Positions 38,613 through 51,500 are shown, counted from the stretch's first letter. The stretch: DNA of 64,000 bases from Odobenus rosmarus divergens (GCF_000321225.1 NW_004450404.1:2028089-2092088); one strand, 5' to 3'. Notes: generated by a model from the sequence alone, not told the origin. Made by a program: numbers and translations.

Positions 38613-39293
38613 GTATGAATAACATAATTTATGAATCTACTCTACCGCTAGTAATCCGTTTTCCACTTTTTGGCTATTACAAATAATGCTGCTATGAACA
38701 TCTTTGTTCTAGTTTCTTGATGTGCAAGTACCTTGATGCATGTAAACTGAGTGCATGCCTACGAATGGGATTACTGGATGAGGGTATACATATATTTGGC
38801 TTTAGAAGATAATGTCAAAAACTGCTTTCCAAAGTGGTTATAAGAGTATTTATATTCCTTCCAGCTATGGATAAAAGTTGCCACTGCTCCACATCCTATG
38901 GCACTTTACATTGTCAGTCTTTTTACTGGTTGCCATTCTGGTGGGTATGCAGTTGTAACTCATTGTATTTTCTGACTAGCGAGGGTGAGCAACTATTTAT
39001 TGGCCATTAAATATCCTCTTTTGTGAAGTCCCTGCATCTCTTACCCACGTTTCTATTGGGCTGTCTTTTTCTTACTGATTGACTGGAGTTCTTGATATAT
39101 TCTGGATACAAGCCCTCTGCTGCTTACGTGTCTCAAATGTTTTCTTCTACTCTCTCAATGGAATCTTTTGATGAGGAGTTAATCAGTTTTATGTAATAAT
39201 AATTGATCAGTCTTTTCTTTTATGGCTAGTGCTTTTTGCGTCTGAAGACTATTTTTCCACCCAAAGATCATGAAAATAACCTCCTATACTCTT

Positions 39294-39464
39294 TTTTTTT
39301 TTAAGATTTTATTTATTTATTCAGAAGAGACAGAGAGAGACAGGCAGAGGGAGAAGCAGGCTCCCCGCTGAGCAGGGAGCCTGATGCGGGACTCGATCCC
39401 AGGACTCTGGGATCATGACCTGAGCCGAAGGCAGACACTTAACAACTGAGCCACCCAGGCGCAA
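39294..39464 (-). mobile_element. Can-SINE in L1M
   Basis: Antisense copy lacking the last head bases (ends cccaggcgc); duplication aacctcctatactctt at 39278-39293 and 39465-39480. Confidence 0.93.
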
Positions 39465-39570
39465 AACCTCCTATACTCTTATAGAAGCTTTTTTTTTTTT
39501 TTGCCTTTTTACATATATTTTACCTATTTTTGCCTATTTACATATATATGTAAATACATATATATTTGTA

Positions 39571-39600
39571 TGCTTACTTTGGCAGCACATATACTAAAAT
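39571..39600 (+). pseudogene. U6 snRNA 5'-end fragment
   Basis: 30 bases match U6 snRNA from its second position, with two mismatches (A for G and T for C); the last 20, ggcagcacatatactaaaat, are identical. It stops abruptly and is flanked by (AT)-rich simple sequence inside an L1M. Too short to be a gene. Confidence 0.8.
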
Positions 39601-40014
39601 ATATGTATATCTGTAATATACTTGGAAATGATTGTGTGTGGCATGAGGTAGGGATTGTTTTATCTTTTTATATATGATTTTTCTAGCATGATTTGTTTAA
39701 AAAGGCTGTTACTTCCCTACTGTTCTGCAATTTCCAGTGGTCATAAATCAAATGTCTATATATATATATAGTTCTGTTACCTGGCTCTCTATTCTATTGC
39801 ACAAGTATATTTTCTATACTTCTTTCAATGACATTTTGTCTTAATTAAATTTAGAGTAAGACTGGATACTTGGTAAAGCAATTCTTCCTATCTTGATTTC
39901 TTTGGGAGCATTTTATATTATATTAGAATTGTACTATATATTATATTAGAATCAGTTTATCAAGTTTCATACAAAAAACTTAAAATTTAAATTCCATCTG
40001 CATTAAGGCTATAG

Positions 40015-40345
40015 TTATGCTGTCCAGTATGGTAGCCACTAGCAACAAACCGCCACTGAGCACGTGAAATACAGTTAGCCCAAATTGTAAGTGTAAAATG
40101 CACCCTGGAAAAAATATAAAATGCACACTGAGTTTCAAATAAGTATGAAAAAAATGTATCATATCTCATGAATCATTTTCTAATGTTGATTATATGTTGA
40201 AATGATAATATCTTGTATATATTGAGTTAAATAAAATATATTACAATTAATATATTTTTTTTTTACTTTTTAAATGTTGCTACTAAAAAATTTAAAATTA
40301 AGTACGTGGCTCACATCACATTTCTATTGGAAAATGCTCATCTAT
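40015..40345. mobile_element. hAT-type DNA transposon relic in L1M
   Basis: Starts gctgtccagtatggtagcca, gagcacgtgaaatacagtta; ends near ttctattggaaaatgctc. Related to the element at 29975-30178 but with an A/T-rich middle. Confidence 0.55.
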
Positions 40346-40838
40346 ACAAACCCACATCTTTACAATACTGTGTCATAATGTGAATATGGTACAACCTTCC
40401 AAGTTATTTTGGCCTTTTAAATTTTCTTTAAATAAAATTTCCTAGTTTTCTGCATAGAGTTTTTGCATAACTTTTGCTAGATTTATCCATAGTTATTTGA
40501 GTTTTTAATACTATTGTAAAGACTATCTTTTTAAAAAATTCCATTTTCTGTTGTTAGTATATAGATATGAAATAGATTTTATTTATCGACCTTTGATCCA
40601 ACAACTTTGCTAAACTCTTATTAATTCCAAGAATGTATATGAAGATTTGGATTTTCTATGGACACAATCTTGTTATATAATAATGACAATTTTACTTCTT
40701 TCTTTTTAAACCTTAAGCCTTACTTCTTTTCCTGGCCTTACTGTACTTGCTAGTACCTCCAGGACAATGTGAACGGAAGTGGAATAATGGATGTCCCTGT
40801 CATATTCCAAATCTCAAAGGTGAAGCTTTCAGTATTTT

Positions 40839-41034
40839 TTTTTTTAAAGATTTTATTTATTTATTTGAGAGAGAGAGAGAATGAGAGATAGAAAGCACGA
40901 GAGGGAAGAGGGTCAGAGGGAGAAGCAGACTCCCTGCTGAGCAGGAAGCCCGATGTGGGACTCGATCCCGGGACTCCAGGATCATGACCTGAGCCGAAGG
41001 CAGTCGCTTAACCAACTGAGCCACCCAGGTGCCC
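40839..41034 (-). mobile_element. Can-SINE in L1M
   Basis: Antisense copy; 17-bp duplication gaagctttcagtatttt at 40822-40838 and a one-mismatch copy at 41035-41051. Confidence 0.94.
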
Positions 41035-41080
41035 GAAGCTTTCAATATTTTAACATTAACATGAGGATTATATGAGTACT

Positions 41081-41217
41081 CCTTTGGAGATGTAACCCAG
41101 AGCCCTGGACCCCTGGGTGTTTCTGCTTGGGGCAGGGGCCTTGTCTCTGGCTGTACTTGGTGGGGGGCATGAATAAAGGCCAAAGGCTCCATTTGTGTGG
41201 CCAGAAAAAAAAATAAC
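41081..41217 (+). pseudogene. Retroposed mRNA 3'-end fragment of unidentified source
   Basis: GC-rich 120-bp body unlike its surroundings (cagagccctggacccctggg, ttggggcaggggccttgtct), AATAAA at 41172-41177, and an A-tract starting 26 nt later. Flanked by atgagtact at 41072-41080 and 41218-41226. These are hallmarks of L1-mediated insertion of a 5'-truncated cDNA. I do not recognise the parent gene. Confidence 0.7.
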
Positions 41218-41362
41218 ATGAGTACTGTAAATCTACGGGGCTTGTTCATATTTGAAACACATTAATATTAACATCATAATATCGATGAATAAAATTTCAT
41301 ATTTTAGTTTGAATCATTTATTTTTAAATCTCATCAAAACATATCCATTAGGGAGTACTTAC

Positions 41363-41433
41363 TTAAGAATCATAGTCATTGTTTCTTTTCGATCTTTTCC
41401 TTGGAAAGGTAGTGTACCAGTAAGCATTTCAAA
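41363..41433 (-). CDS. RPS6KA3: RPS6KA3 exon 10 (residues 259-282)
   Basis: 71 nt, ending two bases into Lys282; donor GTAAGT. It encodes FEMLTGTLPFQGKDRKETM and MIL of the NTKD C-lobe. It closes the exon 8-10 cluster; introns 8 and 9 are only 211 and 174 bp. Confidence 0.97.
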
Positions 41434-41562
41434 CTACAAAAAAGGCAGTATCATCAGAGGTATTAGTCAATAAGTACAAAATCTCAAGGCCAGAAAGTAA
41501 AAAAGCATCATCTTAATTCAAACCAAATCTTGTAAAATTGCTATATAATAACAAGTGATTTA

Positions 41563-41850
<288 letters not shown>

Positions 41851-41961
41851 CTAATCCTAGTTTTCAAGGCAATGTGTTACTCCATATTTGTACTACAATA
41901 AACCTTAAAAGAAATTATACAGAGTAGAAGAGAATATTTTAATAAAATGAGGATTTTTTAC

Positions 41962-41999
41962 CTGTTAACTTGATGTGACCTTCTTCATCAAGAAGTATG
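41962..41999 (-). CDS. RPS6KA3: RPS6KA3 exon 8 (residues 198-211), 38-nt small exon
   Basis: Only 38 nt, with both ends splitting codons (Asn198 and Asp211); acceptor TTTCTTTCAG, donor ACAG/GTAAAA. It encodes ILLDEEGHIKLT, between the catalytic loop and the DFG motif. Skipping it would shift the frame, so its inclusion is required for an active NTKD. Confidence 0.96.
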
Positions 42000-42100
42000 C
42001 TGAAAGAAAACAAAGTCAGAAAATCTTTTCAAACCACTAGATATTTATAGAACCTGGAACTGAAACTATGGTGTTAAGCACCAGATCACCACATTTGTTC

Positions 42101-42288
42101 TAAAATATTGTTTTAGACTGTGAATAGGGGAAAGGTAAAAAAGGAGAAAAATGTTTTGGACACACACATATAACAAAACCCAAAGGCAAAGCCTTAAAAT
42201 ATTGTTTTAGACTGTGAATAAGGGAAAGGTAAAAAAGGAGAAAAATGTTTTGGACACACATACATAACAAAACCCAAAGGCAAAGGCT
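42101..42288. repeat. 94-bp tandem duplication beside exon 8
   Basis: Two units of 94 bp, both starting taaaatattgttttagactg and containing gaaaaatgttttggacacac; only a handful of differences. It lies about 100 bp above the acceptor of exon 8, in intron 7. Confidence 0.95.
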
Positions 42289-42533
42289 TATAAATGTGTA
42301 TTAAGGGCACCTGAAAACTATTAGGAAAAGAACCAAAACCTATACTCTAATTTCTAGTTGCTGTTTCCAATGCCTTTCTCCAGAGTTGGCCTAACTAAAA
42401 TCCCTAGTGCTTGCACAATAGACAGAGGGTCCACATATTTAAGTCAATTGCATAAAAGTTGTCATTTTCTTGGTCATTTTTTTGGCATCTGACTCAATCA
42501 TTCTTTCCTAGTTTCTCCATCCAATCCTCTTTT

Positions 42534-42694
42534 TCCTTTTTTTTAGAGCAGGGGACAGGGAGAGGGAAAGGGAGAGAGAATCTTAAGTAGGCTCAATGCT
42601 GGACACGGGGCTTGATCTCACAACCCTGAGATCATGACCTGAGCTGAAATCAATAGTCGGACACTTAACCAACTGAGCCACCCAGGCGCCCCCT
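42534..42694 (-). mobile_element. Can-SINE, older, first of a tandem pair
   Basis: Antisense, lacking the poly(T)-proximal segment; ends gccacccaggcgcccc. Preceded by atccaatcctctttt at 42519 and followed by the same sequence at 42695. Confidence 0.88.
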
Positions 42695-42710
42695 ATCCAA
42701 TCCTCTTTTT

Positions 42711-42928
42711 TTTTTTTTTTAAGATTTTATTTTATTTATTTATTTGAGACAGAGACAGAGAGAGTGAGAAAGAGAGAACAAGAGAGGGTAGGGTCAGAGG
42801 GAGAAGCAGACTCCCTGCTGAGCAGGGAGCCCGATGCGGGACTCGATTCCGGGACTCGATCCCGGGACTCCAGGATCATGACCTGAGCCGAAGGCAGTCG
42901 CTTAACCAACTGAGCCACCCAGGCGCCC
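42711..42928 (-). mobile_element. Can-SINE, second of a tandem pair
   Basis: Antisense with an internal duplication of cgggactcgat at 42837-42865; followed by tccaaacctctt, an imperfect third copy of the target. Confidence 0.92.
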
Positions 42929-42939
42929 TCCAAACCTCT

Positions 42940-44140
42940 TCTTAACACAACTTCCTTATACTCCTTGTTTTTCACTGACCCACCCCTTCACTGTATACAT
43001 TCTCCAATGTTTTCTCTCTTTCTCAGTAAACTCTGAGCTTCTAGGTTTGACCTTATTCATCTTGTAGCTTAGTGCCTGGCAGAGTAGAGACAAACAAGAA
43101 ACGTATGTTGAATGCATGGGGCCAGTCTACAAAAAGCCAATAAGGCATTCCAAATAGTTTGGGCTTCTTCTCAAGGGCACTGAAGATCATAAAAAGTTTA
43201 TATGCATGAAAGGTAGAGATCATCAGATCTACATTTTCATAAAACAGTTTAGAGGGGAAAGTAAAGGGTATTTAGCGAACTCTTGATATGGATCATGATA
43301 AAGAACAAATGGAGAAGATACTCAGGTTTCTGGCTTTAGGAGATACTTGAGTGGAGAATAATGTCATTAATTAACAAGTTATAGGAAGGGGTAAGTACTA
43401 GGCTGTAGGCCAATAATTCTATTTCTGGATAGGTATTTTAGTATACTGACTTGAAAGGCCAAGTAATAAACTGTTTCACTTATTTTCAAAGCCATTCCAT
43501 AACATAGGCATTTCCTTACTTTTAATTCTAACTAAAAAAAATGTGAAAGCCAAATTTTGCTACAATAAAATTTTACTATGTCAGAAATACTACCAACCTT
43601 TCTACATCAATTCAAATAGGATTACAATAAAGTTTACCACTGAGGATAATTCAGTAGGGACTTATTTTTCATGTCTTCTTCATAAGGGACTTATGAAAAA
43701 AATACAAATCTTAATTAAGCTTGATTACAAAGCAGACCAACCATTTACAGAATATAAAGGGAATTATTAGGTATGGTGGAAATCATCCTCCCTTTTGTCT
43801 AATAAATACATGAAAAGACAATTCTAAAACTTCAAATTACTCTTTGTAATTTTGAGGAAAAAAGAGAACATAGCTAAAAGAACATTACTTATGCCTTCTA
43901 TAGCAAATGGATTTAAGATAATCATGCCCATCCTTTATCTCTGAAAGAAAAAGCCAACTGTATTACTTTCAATAGGCAAAGTTCCCTTTCAACTACTAAT
44001 AATCATTTTCAGCCATATTTATTATAACAGAGTTCTGGTTCAAAAGAATGTGGAAAACCCCTTACAGTGCGTAAAACAACTGGTCTAAAAATTGAAATTT
44101 CTTCCAAGTTCTATATGATGGTATATACTTGAATTATTTA
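42940..44140. other. RPS6KA3: Intron 7 stretch, nothing firm recognised
   Basis: 43030-43130 (agcttagtgcctggcagagt) may be an L2 3' end fragment and 43210-43400 an antisense L2-like piece; otherwise AT-rich. Confidence 0.35.
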
Positions 44141-44157
44141 AGAGCTAAATGTTATTT

Positions 44158-44347
44158 TTTTTTTAAAGATTTTATTTATTTATTTGAGAGAGAATGAGAG
44201 ATAGAGAGCACGAAAGGGAGGAGGGTCAGAGGGAGAAGCAGACTCCCTGCTGAGCAGGGAGCCCGATGTGGGACTCGATCCCGGGACTCCAGGATCATGG
44301 CCTGAGCCGAAGGTAGTTGCTTAACCAACTGAACCACCCAGGCGCCC
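44158..44347 (-). mobile_element. Can-SINE
   Basis: Antisense copy; duplication gagctaaatgttattt / gaactaaatgttattt at 44142-44157 and 44348-44363. Intron 7. Confidence 0.94.
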
Positions 44348-44849
44348 GAACTAAATGTTATTTCAATTAATAGCGTCATCTAGGCATCTTTGTGAAAAAT
44401 CTCACCTCTTACTTACATTTGATCTTATTTGATTCTTAAGAAGGGTCCATGCTGTATACATAATTTTATGACCAATGCTAATCCAATGGTTTACAATAAA
44501 TACATTCAACTAAATGACATAAAACACTAACACAGATTTTTATTATGAATGTTTAAGCTTATGTTTATAGTAATTTTTTTCTTCTAAGGACTATATGCTT
44601 GAATATTCTCATCAGGAATTATATTTTGTGTCTTGACAGTTAGAAATCAGGAAAATGATGAGAAAAACTTAATAATTATCTGGGGAATAACAATGGAGCC
44701 GTATGAAACTTATCCAAAACCAAAATGTATGAAAAACAAAAGTAAAATGTGAAAGTGTAATTTCTAAATGATCATGTAATAGGATTCCAAAGGATCATTT
44801 CCTGTTTCCTGTTGTAATATATAATTTAAATTTTGCATGTAACATTTTA

Positions 44850-45069
44850 TTTTTTTATTATTTTTTAAAGATTTTATTTATTTGACAGAGAGAGAGAGTG
44901 CGAGCACAAGCAAGGGGAACGCAGGCAGAGGGAGAGGGAGAGGGAGAGGGAGAAGTAGGCTCCCCACTGAGCAGGGAGAGCCCTATGCAGGGCTTGATCC
45001 CAGGACCCTGGGAACATGACCCGAGCCAAAGGCTGACGCTTAACTGAATGAGCCACCCAGGTGCCCCAT
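44850..45069 (-). mobile_element. Can-SINE
   Basis: Antisense copy with an expanded gggaga hexamer run at 44929-44954; duplication atgtaacatttta at 44837-44849 and 45070-45082. Confidence 0.94.
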
Positions 45070-45101
45070 ATGTAACATTTTAATGTAAGTAATATCCAAA
45101 T

Positions 45102-45318
45102 TCTTTTTTTAAAAGATTTATTTATTTATTTGAGAGAGACAGAGAGACAGCGTGCGAGCCTGAGTGGGGGGAGGGGCAGAGAAGGAAAGAGAAAATCTTA
45201 AGCAGGCTCCATGCCCAGCACAGAGCCTGATAAAGGGCTCCATGTCACAACCCTGAGATCATGACCTGAGCCGAAATCAAGAGTTGAACACTTAACCGAC
45301 TGAGCCGCCCAGGCGCCT
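45102..45318 (-). mobile_element. Can-SINE, older subfamily
   Basis: Antisense copy with gaaatcaagagttgaacact, ending gccgcccaggcgcc. Only about 30 bp from the preceding copy's duplication. Confidence 0.9.
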
Positions 45319-45417
45319 CAAATATTAGCTTCTTGATACTTGCTACTACAAAAACAATGGGAAATTTGCTCAACTCACACTAAAAATTTGAGATGATGTG
45401 GAGAAGAAAATTTTCAG

Positions 45418-45568
45418 GGGCTCATGTCATGACCTCAGGGTCGTGAGACTGAGCCCCACATCAGGCTCCATGCTGGATGTGGAGCCTGCTTAAGATTCTC
45501 TCTCTCTCTCCCTCTGCCCCTGCTCATGCATGCTCTCTCTCTCTCCCCCTCTCTAAAAAAAAAAAAAT
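45418..45568 (+). mobile_element. 5'-truncated Can-SINE
   Basis: Lacks the tRNA-like head; starts near ggctcatgtcatgacctc and runs through the CT-rich tract to poly(A). Confidence 0.82.
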
Positions 45569-46340
45569 TCAATAAATGGTATTTGAGGGAAAGCATCAGC
45601 TCTATGCCATCCTTCATATCAAAAAATTTCCAGATGGAGTTAAAAGTAAAAAAAGAAACCATAAAATAAGAAGAAAAGTATCTGATTATGGGATTGGAAA
45701 AGTCTTTTAAGAATAAAAGTCATGGAAGAGATCACAAAATATTGGTATATCTGACTGCGAAAAAAATACTTGTGTAGGTAAAAATAGAATAAGTTAAAAT
45801 TTTTTTAAAAGATTTTATTTATTTATTTGAGAGAGAGAGTGAGAATGAGAGAGAGAGAGAGAAAGAGCACATGAGAGGGGGAAGGGTCAGAGGGAGAAGC
45901 AGACTCCCTGCTGAGCAGGGAGCCCAATGCAGGACTCGATCCTGGGACTCCAGGATCATGACCCGAGCTGAAGGCAGTCGCTTAACCAACTGAGCCACCC
46001 AGGTGCCCCAGAGTAAGTTAAAATTAAAAGACAAACTAAAAAAGCTATTTGCAATATATGTCAAATGGTTAAATTCTTAATTTCTAAAGGTCTCTTACAA
46101 AACAATGGGAAAAAAATATTCCAAGATAAATGAAGGCCATGAACAGAAAATTCACAAAAATACAAATTGCCAATAAACATACGAACATGGATTTCAACCT
46201 CATTAAAAATAAAAAAATGCAAATGAAGACAAGGTAACAATAACAGATATTACGATTGGCAGATTTTTAAAAGTATGAGATTACATAGTGTTAGCAGAAA
46301 TGTGAAGCACGGGCACTCTAATGTAATTCTTGTGGTAGTT
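45569..46340 (+). mobile_element. Ancient L1 ORF2 remnant
   Basis: acaaattgccaataaacata, catggatttcaacctcatta, aatgcaaatgaagacaagg and cgggcactctaatgtaattc follow the L1 ORF2 end. A SINE splits it at 45801-46009. Antisense to the gene; ends close to exon 7. No intact frame. Confidence 0.75.
45801..46009 (-). mobile_element. Can-SINE inserted in L1
   Basis: Antisense copy; duplication agaataagttaaaat / agagtaagttaaaat at 45786-45800 and 46010-46024. Confidence 0.93.
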
Positions 46341-46418
46341 CTACAAAGTAATTTTATTTTTTATTACCTCCTAAATAATTATATAACATTGTATTCAGCT
46401 TAGTAGCATGATTCCTTA

Positions 46419-48124
<1,706 letters not shown>

Positions 48125-48385
48125 TTAAAACAAAATCTCTTTGGTGCCTATTTTAAATAAAATTATGCTAAAATGTGAATTCATATTTTTATACATACCA
48201 ATAAAATTATTTATATGTACAAATAAAACTATTACTCTTGAATTTTCAAAATTAATATTTTTTTACTAAATTATACAAATTTTGTTTATATTTATAAAAT
48301 CTGTGCTTTAGGTTAAAAAAATACAGAGAACATATCAGATGTTGAATCAGATGTTGGCTTTAACATCAAATTTACAAGTATTTTA

Positions 48386-48584
48386 TTTTTTTTAAAGATT
48401 ATTTATTTATTTATTTCAGAGAGAGAGACATAGCAAGAGAGGGAACACAAGCAGGGGGAGTGGGAGAGGGAGAAGCAGGCTTCCTGGGGAGCAGGGAGCC
48501 TGATGTGGGGCTCGATCCCAGGACCCTGGGATCATGACCTGAGGCGAAAGCAGACACTTAATGACTGAGCCACCCAGGTGCCCC
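48386..48584 (-). mobile_element. Can-SINE
   Basis: Antisense copy; 17-18 bp duplication aaatttacaagtatttta at 48368-48385 and 48585-48602. Intron 4. Confidence 0.95.
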
Positions 48585-48641
48585 AAATTTACAAGTATTT
48601 TAATCAAAGTTATGAAAAATGACCAAAAAAGAGTAACTCTT

Positions 48642-48828
48642 TTTTTTAAAGATTTTATTTATTAATCTGTCAGAGAGAGAGAGGGAACACAAGCAGGGGG
48701 AGTGAGAGAGGGAGAAGCAGGCTCCCCACCGAACAGGGAGCCCGATGTGGGACTCGATCCCAGGACCCCGGGATCATGACCTGAGCTGAAGGCAAGACGC
48801 TCAACTGACTGAGCCACCCAGGCGTCCC
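48642..48828 (-). mobile_element. Can-SINE
   Basis: Antisense copy, 57 bp beyond the previous one; duplication aagagtaact on both sides. Confidence 0.92.
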
Positions 48829-49029
48829 AAGAGTAACTTTTTAAAAATGAGGCATCCCAGTGAAATATTAAAACACACACAAAAGAAAATGGAATAGGTT
48901 TCACTACCCCTACCAACCCTATCAACTCATTTCAACAAGCATTCGTTAAGCATCTGTAAAGCGTAACAGACATGGTGAAGGATGGGTGTACCCAAAAAGG
49001 TCTATTTTGGGGGAAGGAGGAAAGGGAGA

Positions 49030-49095
49030 GGAAGAAGAAATAATGTGGTGCAGCTGAAAGAGCAAAGGCTTTATAGAGTTAAAAAAATCGGATTC
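49030..49095 (+). repeat. MIR, 5' part (continues 49324-49450)
   Basis: gcagctgaaagagcaaaggc on the left and ttaagcaagttacctactta, catctataaaatagagataa on the right of a Can-SINE form one MIR. Confidence 0.7.
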
Positions 49096-49110
49096 AGATC
49101 TGTGTAATCT

Positions 49111-49308
49111 GGGGTGCCTGGGTGGCTCAGTTGTTAGGCATCTGCCTTTGGCTCAGGTCATGATCCCAGGGTCCTGGGATCAAGCCCCAGATTGGGCTCC
49201 CTGCTCAGTGGGAAGCCTGCTTCTCCCTCTCCCACTCCCCCTGCTTGTGCTCCTGCTCTCGCTGTGTCTCTCTCTGTCAAATAAAACAAATAAAATCTTA
49301 AAAAAAAA
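49111..49308 (+). mobile_element. Can-SINE inserted in a MIR
   Basis: Sense copy; perfect 15-bp duplication agatctgtgtaatct at 49096-49110 and 49309-49323. Confidence 0.95.
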
Positions 49309-49504
49309 AGATCTGTGTAATCTTAAGCAAGTTACCTACTTAAACTCTTTGAGCCTCTGTTACCCCTCATCTATAAAATAGAGATAACACCACTGTACCT
49401 TTGTGTGCTGTGTGACCATTTGAGATAAGGTCTGGACATCCCAGAGCCTGGTATATAGGAGATATTCAATTAAATGGTAGCTATAGCACCATGAATATGA
49501 TAAA

Positions 49505-49985
49505 GGGATAAAATGACTTATAACTAGCAATAAGTAGTACAGAAATTCAGAGAAGGCAAAGATGAGTTTTACTTGCATGGGAAAGCAAGAAGGAAGAGGT
49601 GGAGTTAGGAACTTTTGGAGTGGAATTTAGATGGATGGGAAGGATCAGGCCTAAAGAAGAAAAGTCCAGGTATGGAATACCAGTGCAAGCAAGGACATGG
49701 AGGCATGCATGAGGAAGAGAAAGGAACCAAATCGGTATGGAAATTGGGGAGGTGAAACAAGTAAGACCCAGATTCTTGACAATGTGTAATGGCAGATAAA
49801 TTTACGTTTGATCCTGTAGGTAAAGCTCTCTTTTACCAACCAATGATTTCCTAAGCAAATTCTATGTACCAGGTACCTGTGAGATACAAATACAAACAAA
49901 ATAATCTTCAAGGAGCTCATAATCTGGTGGGAACGACAGACAACCAACTAAATAGAATACATTCTGATAAGTATTCTGTGTTGGT
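49505..49985 (-). repeat. L2-like ancient repeat
   Basis: aattctatgtaccaggtacc and aaggagctcataatctggtg near 49860-49930 match an antisense L2 3' end; purine-rich text precedes it. Confidence 0.5.
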
Positions 49986-49999
49986 AGCTCAATGGATTT

Positions 50000-51290
50000 A
50001 AGAGGTGAAAATGATCATTCATTAAAATTTTATTATTTTTTCTGTTGCATAATAAGGATAAATCATAAATGACTTGCATTCTTCAGGCCAGAGTGACTGA
50101 ATGGTTATGTCAAAGATTAAGCAGAAAGAACAGGGAAGAGAGTCTTCTGTGGGGGGAGGGTAGGGACAGAGAGAAAGATGAACTGGTATTCTTTTCAGTA
50201 TAAAGTGACCGGATATTTAAAACACAGAAATAAGACCCCTGGAAAAAAGAAACAATATAAAAAAAATCCAATGTTTCCCATTCTATCAGTTTTCCACTTC
50301 CAATTAAGAGATTTCGGTACCAGTGAAATGAAAATGGGCAAACCAGATATAGAAATTATTTTGCTCTTGAGATCTATAAAGCTCTGTCTTTTAAATGACT
50401 TGTCCAGCAAGTATATCAATTTCATTATCCTATTCTATCACAATAACTCTGGTGTGTTCTATTCAACAGGCCCCTTCTATTATTTCTATGAATAAGGTTC
50501 ATCACCTAGGTCTGCTGATAATTCTGTTCCAGTCTAGGCCACATCTGTGCTTTTTCTACTGCTACCCATATGATCTTGGATTCAGTTTCTATTACCTTAA
50601 AGCTGGATTCCAAATTTCTATCTCTTTCAATAATTATACAAAGATTACAAAGCTTATCATTTAGAACTTAACTCTCTGCTCAGTGAGCAGCAAAAATACC
50701 CAACAATGTATTTACTGTATATCCTTCATCTATTATTCTATCACAATGAAAAGAACAATTATTTGGGAGTCAAGAACTACAGGTTTCAGTGGCCTTGCTA
50801 GTAACTAGATGAATTACCTGGTCAAATTCTTAACACTGCTCAGGGACTTCTAGCTTTCTTCTCTATAAAATGAGAGGCTAGAACAAGATGATTTTTTTCT
50901 ATTATGATTATCCTGTGAGGTGGTTTCCTTACATGTAACACTGATGAGAACTTGTTTAGTTGAAAATGAGTAGCGAGATTTACTTACTCAAGAATTCCTT
51001 CATTTTGTCTGAGGCAGGACTGTGTAATAATTCTAATCTGGTTTCTTTTACTTATGTAAAGTCCTACATCATGCTACAATCAGGAATTTTGATTAGGATA
51101 TACTGGTTTAGAAGAAGGCATGTTTTATATTGGTTAAACTCTAAACCCTAAAATAGAATTTATTAATAATGACTCATGCTGGCAAAGCAACTACATTCCT
51201 CTGAAATAATTTTTCTCATATAGTAGTTATTAGATTTTAAATCCTCCTTGACTTGAACCTAAGAGTGAACAAGAAGAAATGCTGTTTATG
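50000..51290. other. RPS6KA3: Intron 4 stretch, mostly unrecognised, one MIR
   Basis: 50755-50895 reads as a MIR (ggagtcaagaactacaggtt, tagctttcttctctataaaa). The remainder, including the 105-codon ORF at 50178-50495, has no recognisable product. Confidence 0.4.
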
Positions 51291-51308
51291 TTTCTAGGGT
51301 TATGTATT

Positions 51309-51500
51309 TTTTTTTAAAGATTTTATTTATTTATTTGACAGAGACACAGTGAGAGACGGAACACAAGCAGGGGGATTGGGAGAGGGAGAAGCAGGCTTCC
51401 CGCCGAGCAGGGAGCCCGATGCGGGGCTCGATCCCAGGACCCTGGGATCATGACCTGAGCCGAAGGCAGACGCTTAACGACTGAGCCACCCAGGCGCCCC
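51309..51500 (-). mobile_element. Can-SINE
   Basis: Antisense copy; duplication tctagggttatgtatt / tctagtgttatatatt. Intron 4. Confidence 0.93.

Larger units (their letters stand above)
37640..41071 (-). mobile_element. Ancient L1M, 3' UTR and ORF2 remnant, multiply interrupted
   Basis: Antisense L1 text runs from ttattgtggagaataacata through tggctattacaaataatgct, ccaaagtggttataagagta, gatatattctggatacaagc, ggcatgaggtagggattg and tccaacaactttgctaaact. It is broken by SINEs at 37904-38112, 38308-38484, 39294-39464 and 40839-41034, a hAT-type relic near 40015-40345 and a U6-like fragment at 39571-39600. No open frame remains. Same sense as the gene, in intron 10. Confidence 0.85.

Noticed and set aside
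37640..41071. Possible intact L1 ORF2 giving reverse transcriptase
   Set aside because: The L1M is old, interrupted by at least six insertions and contains no long open frame on the minus strand.
40857..41249. 130-codon minus-strand ORF
   Set aside because: Joins the antisense of a Can-SINE to the antisense of a retroposed 3' end; a chance frame.
42534..42928. Regularly spaced similar blocks suggesting a repeat array
   Set aside because: They are independent Can-SINEs with poly(T) starts and target duplications, not CRISPR or satellite units.
50178..50495. 105-codon plus-strand ORF
   Set aside because: No domain, no repeats of known coding type, no splice or promoter context; intronic and antisense to the gene.
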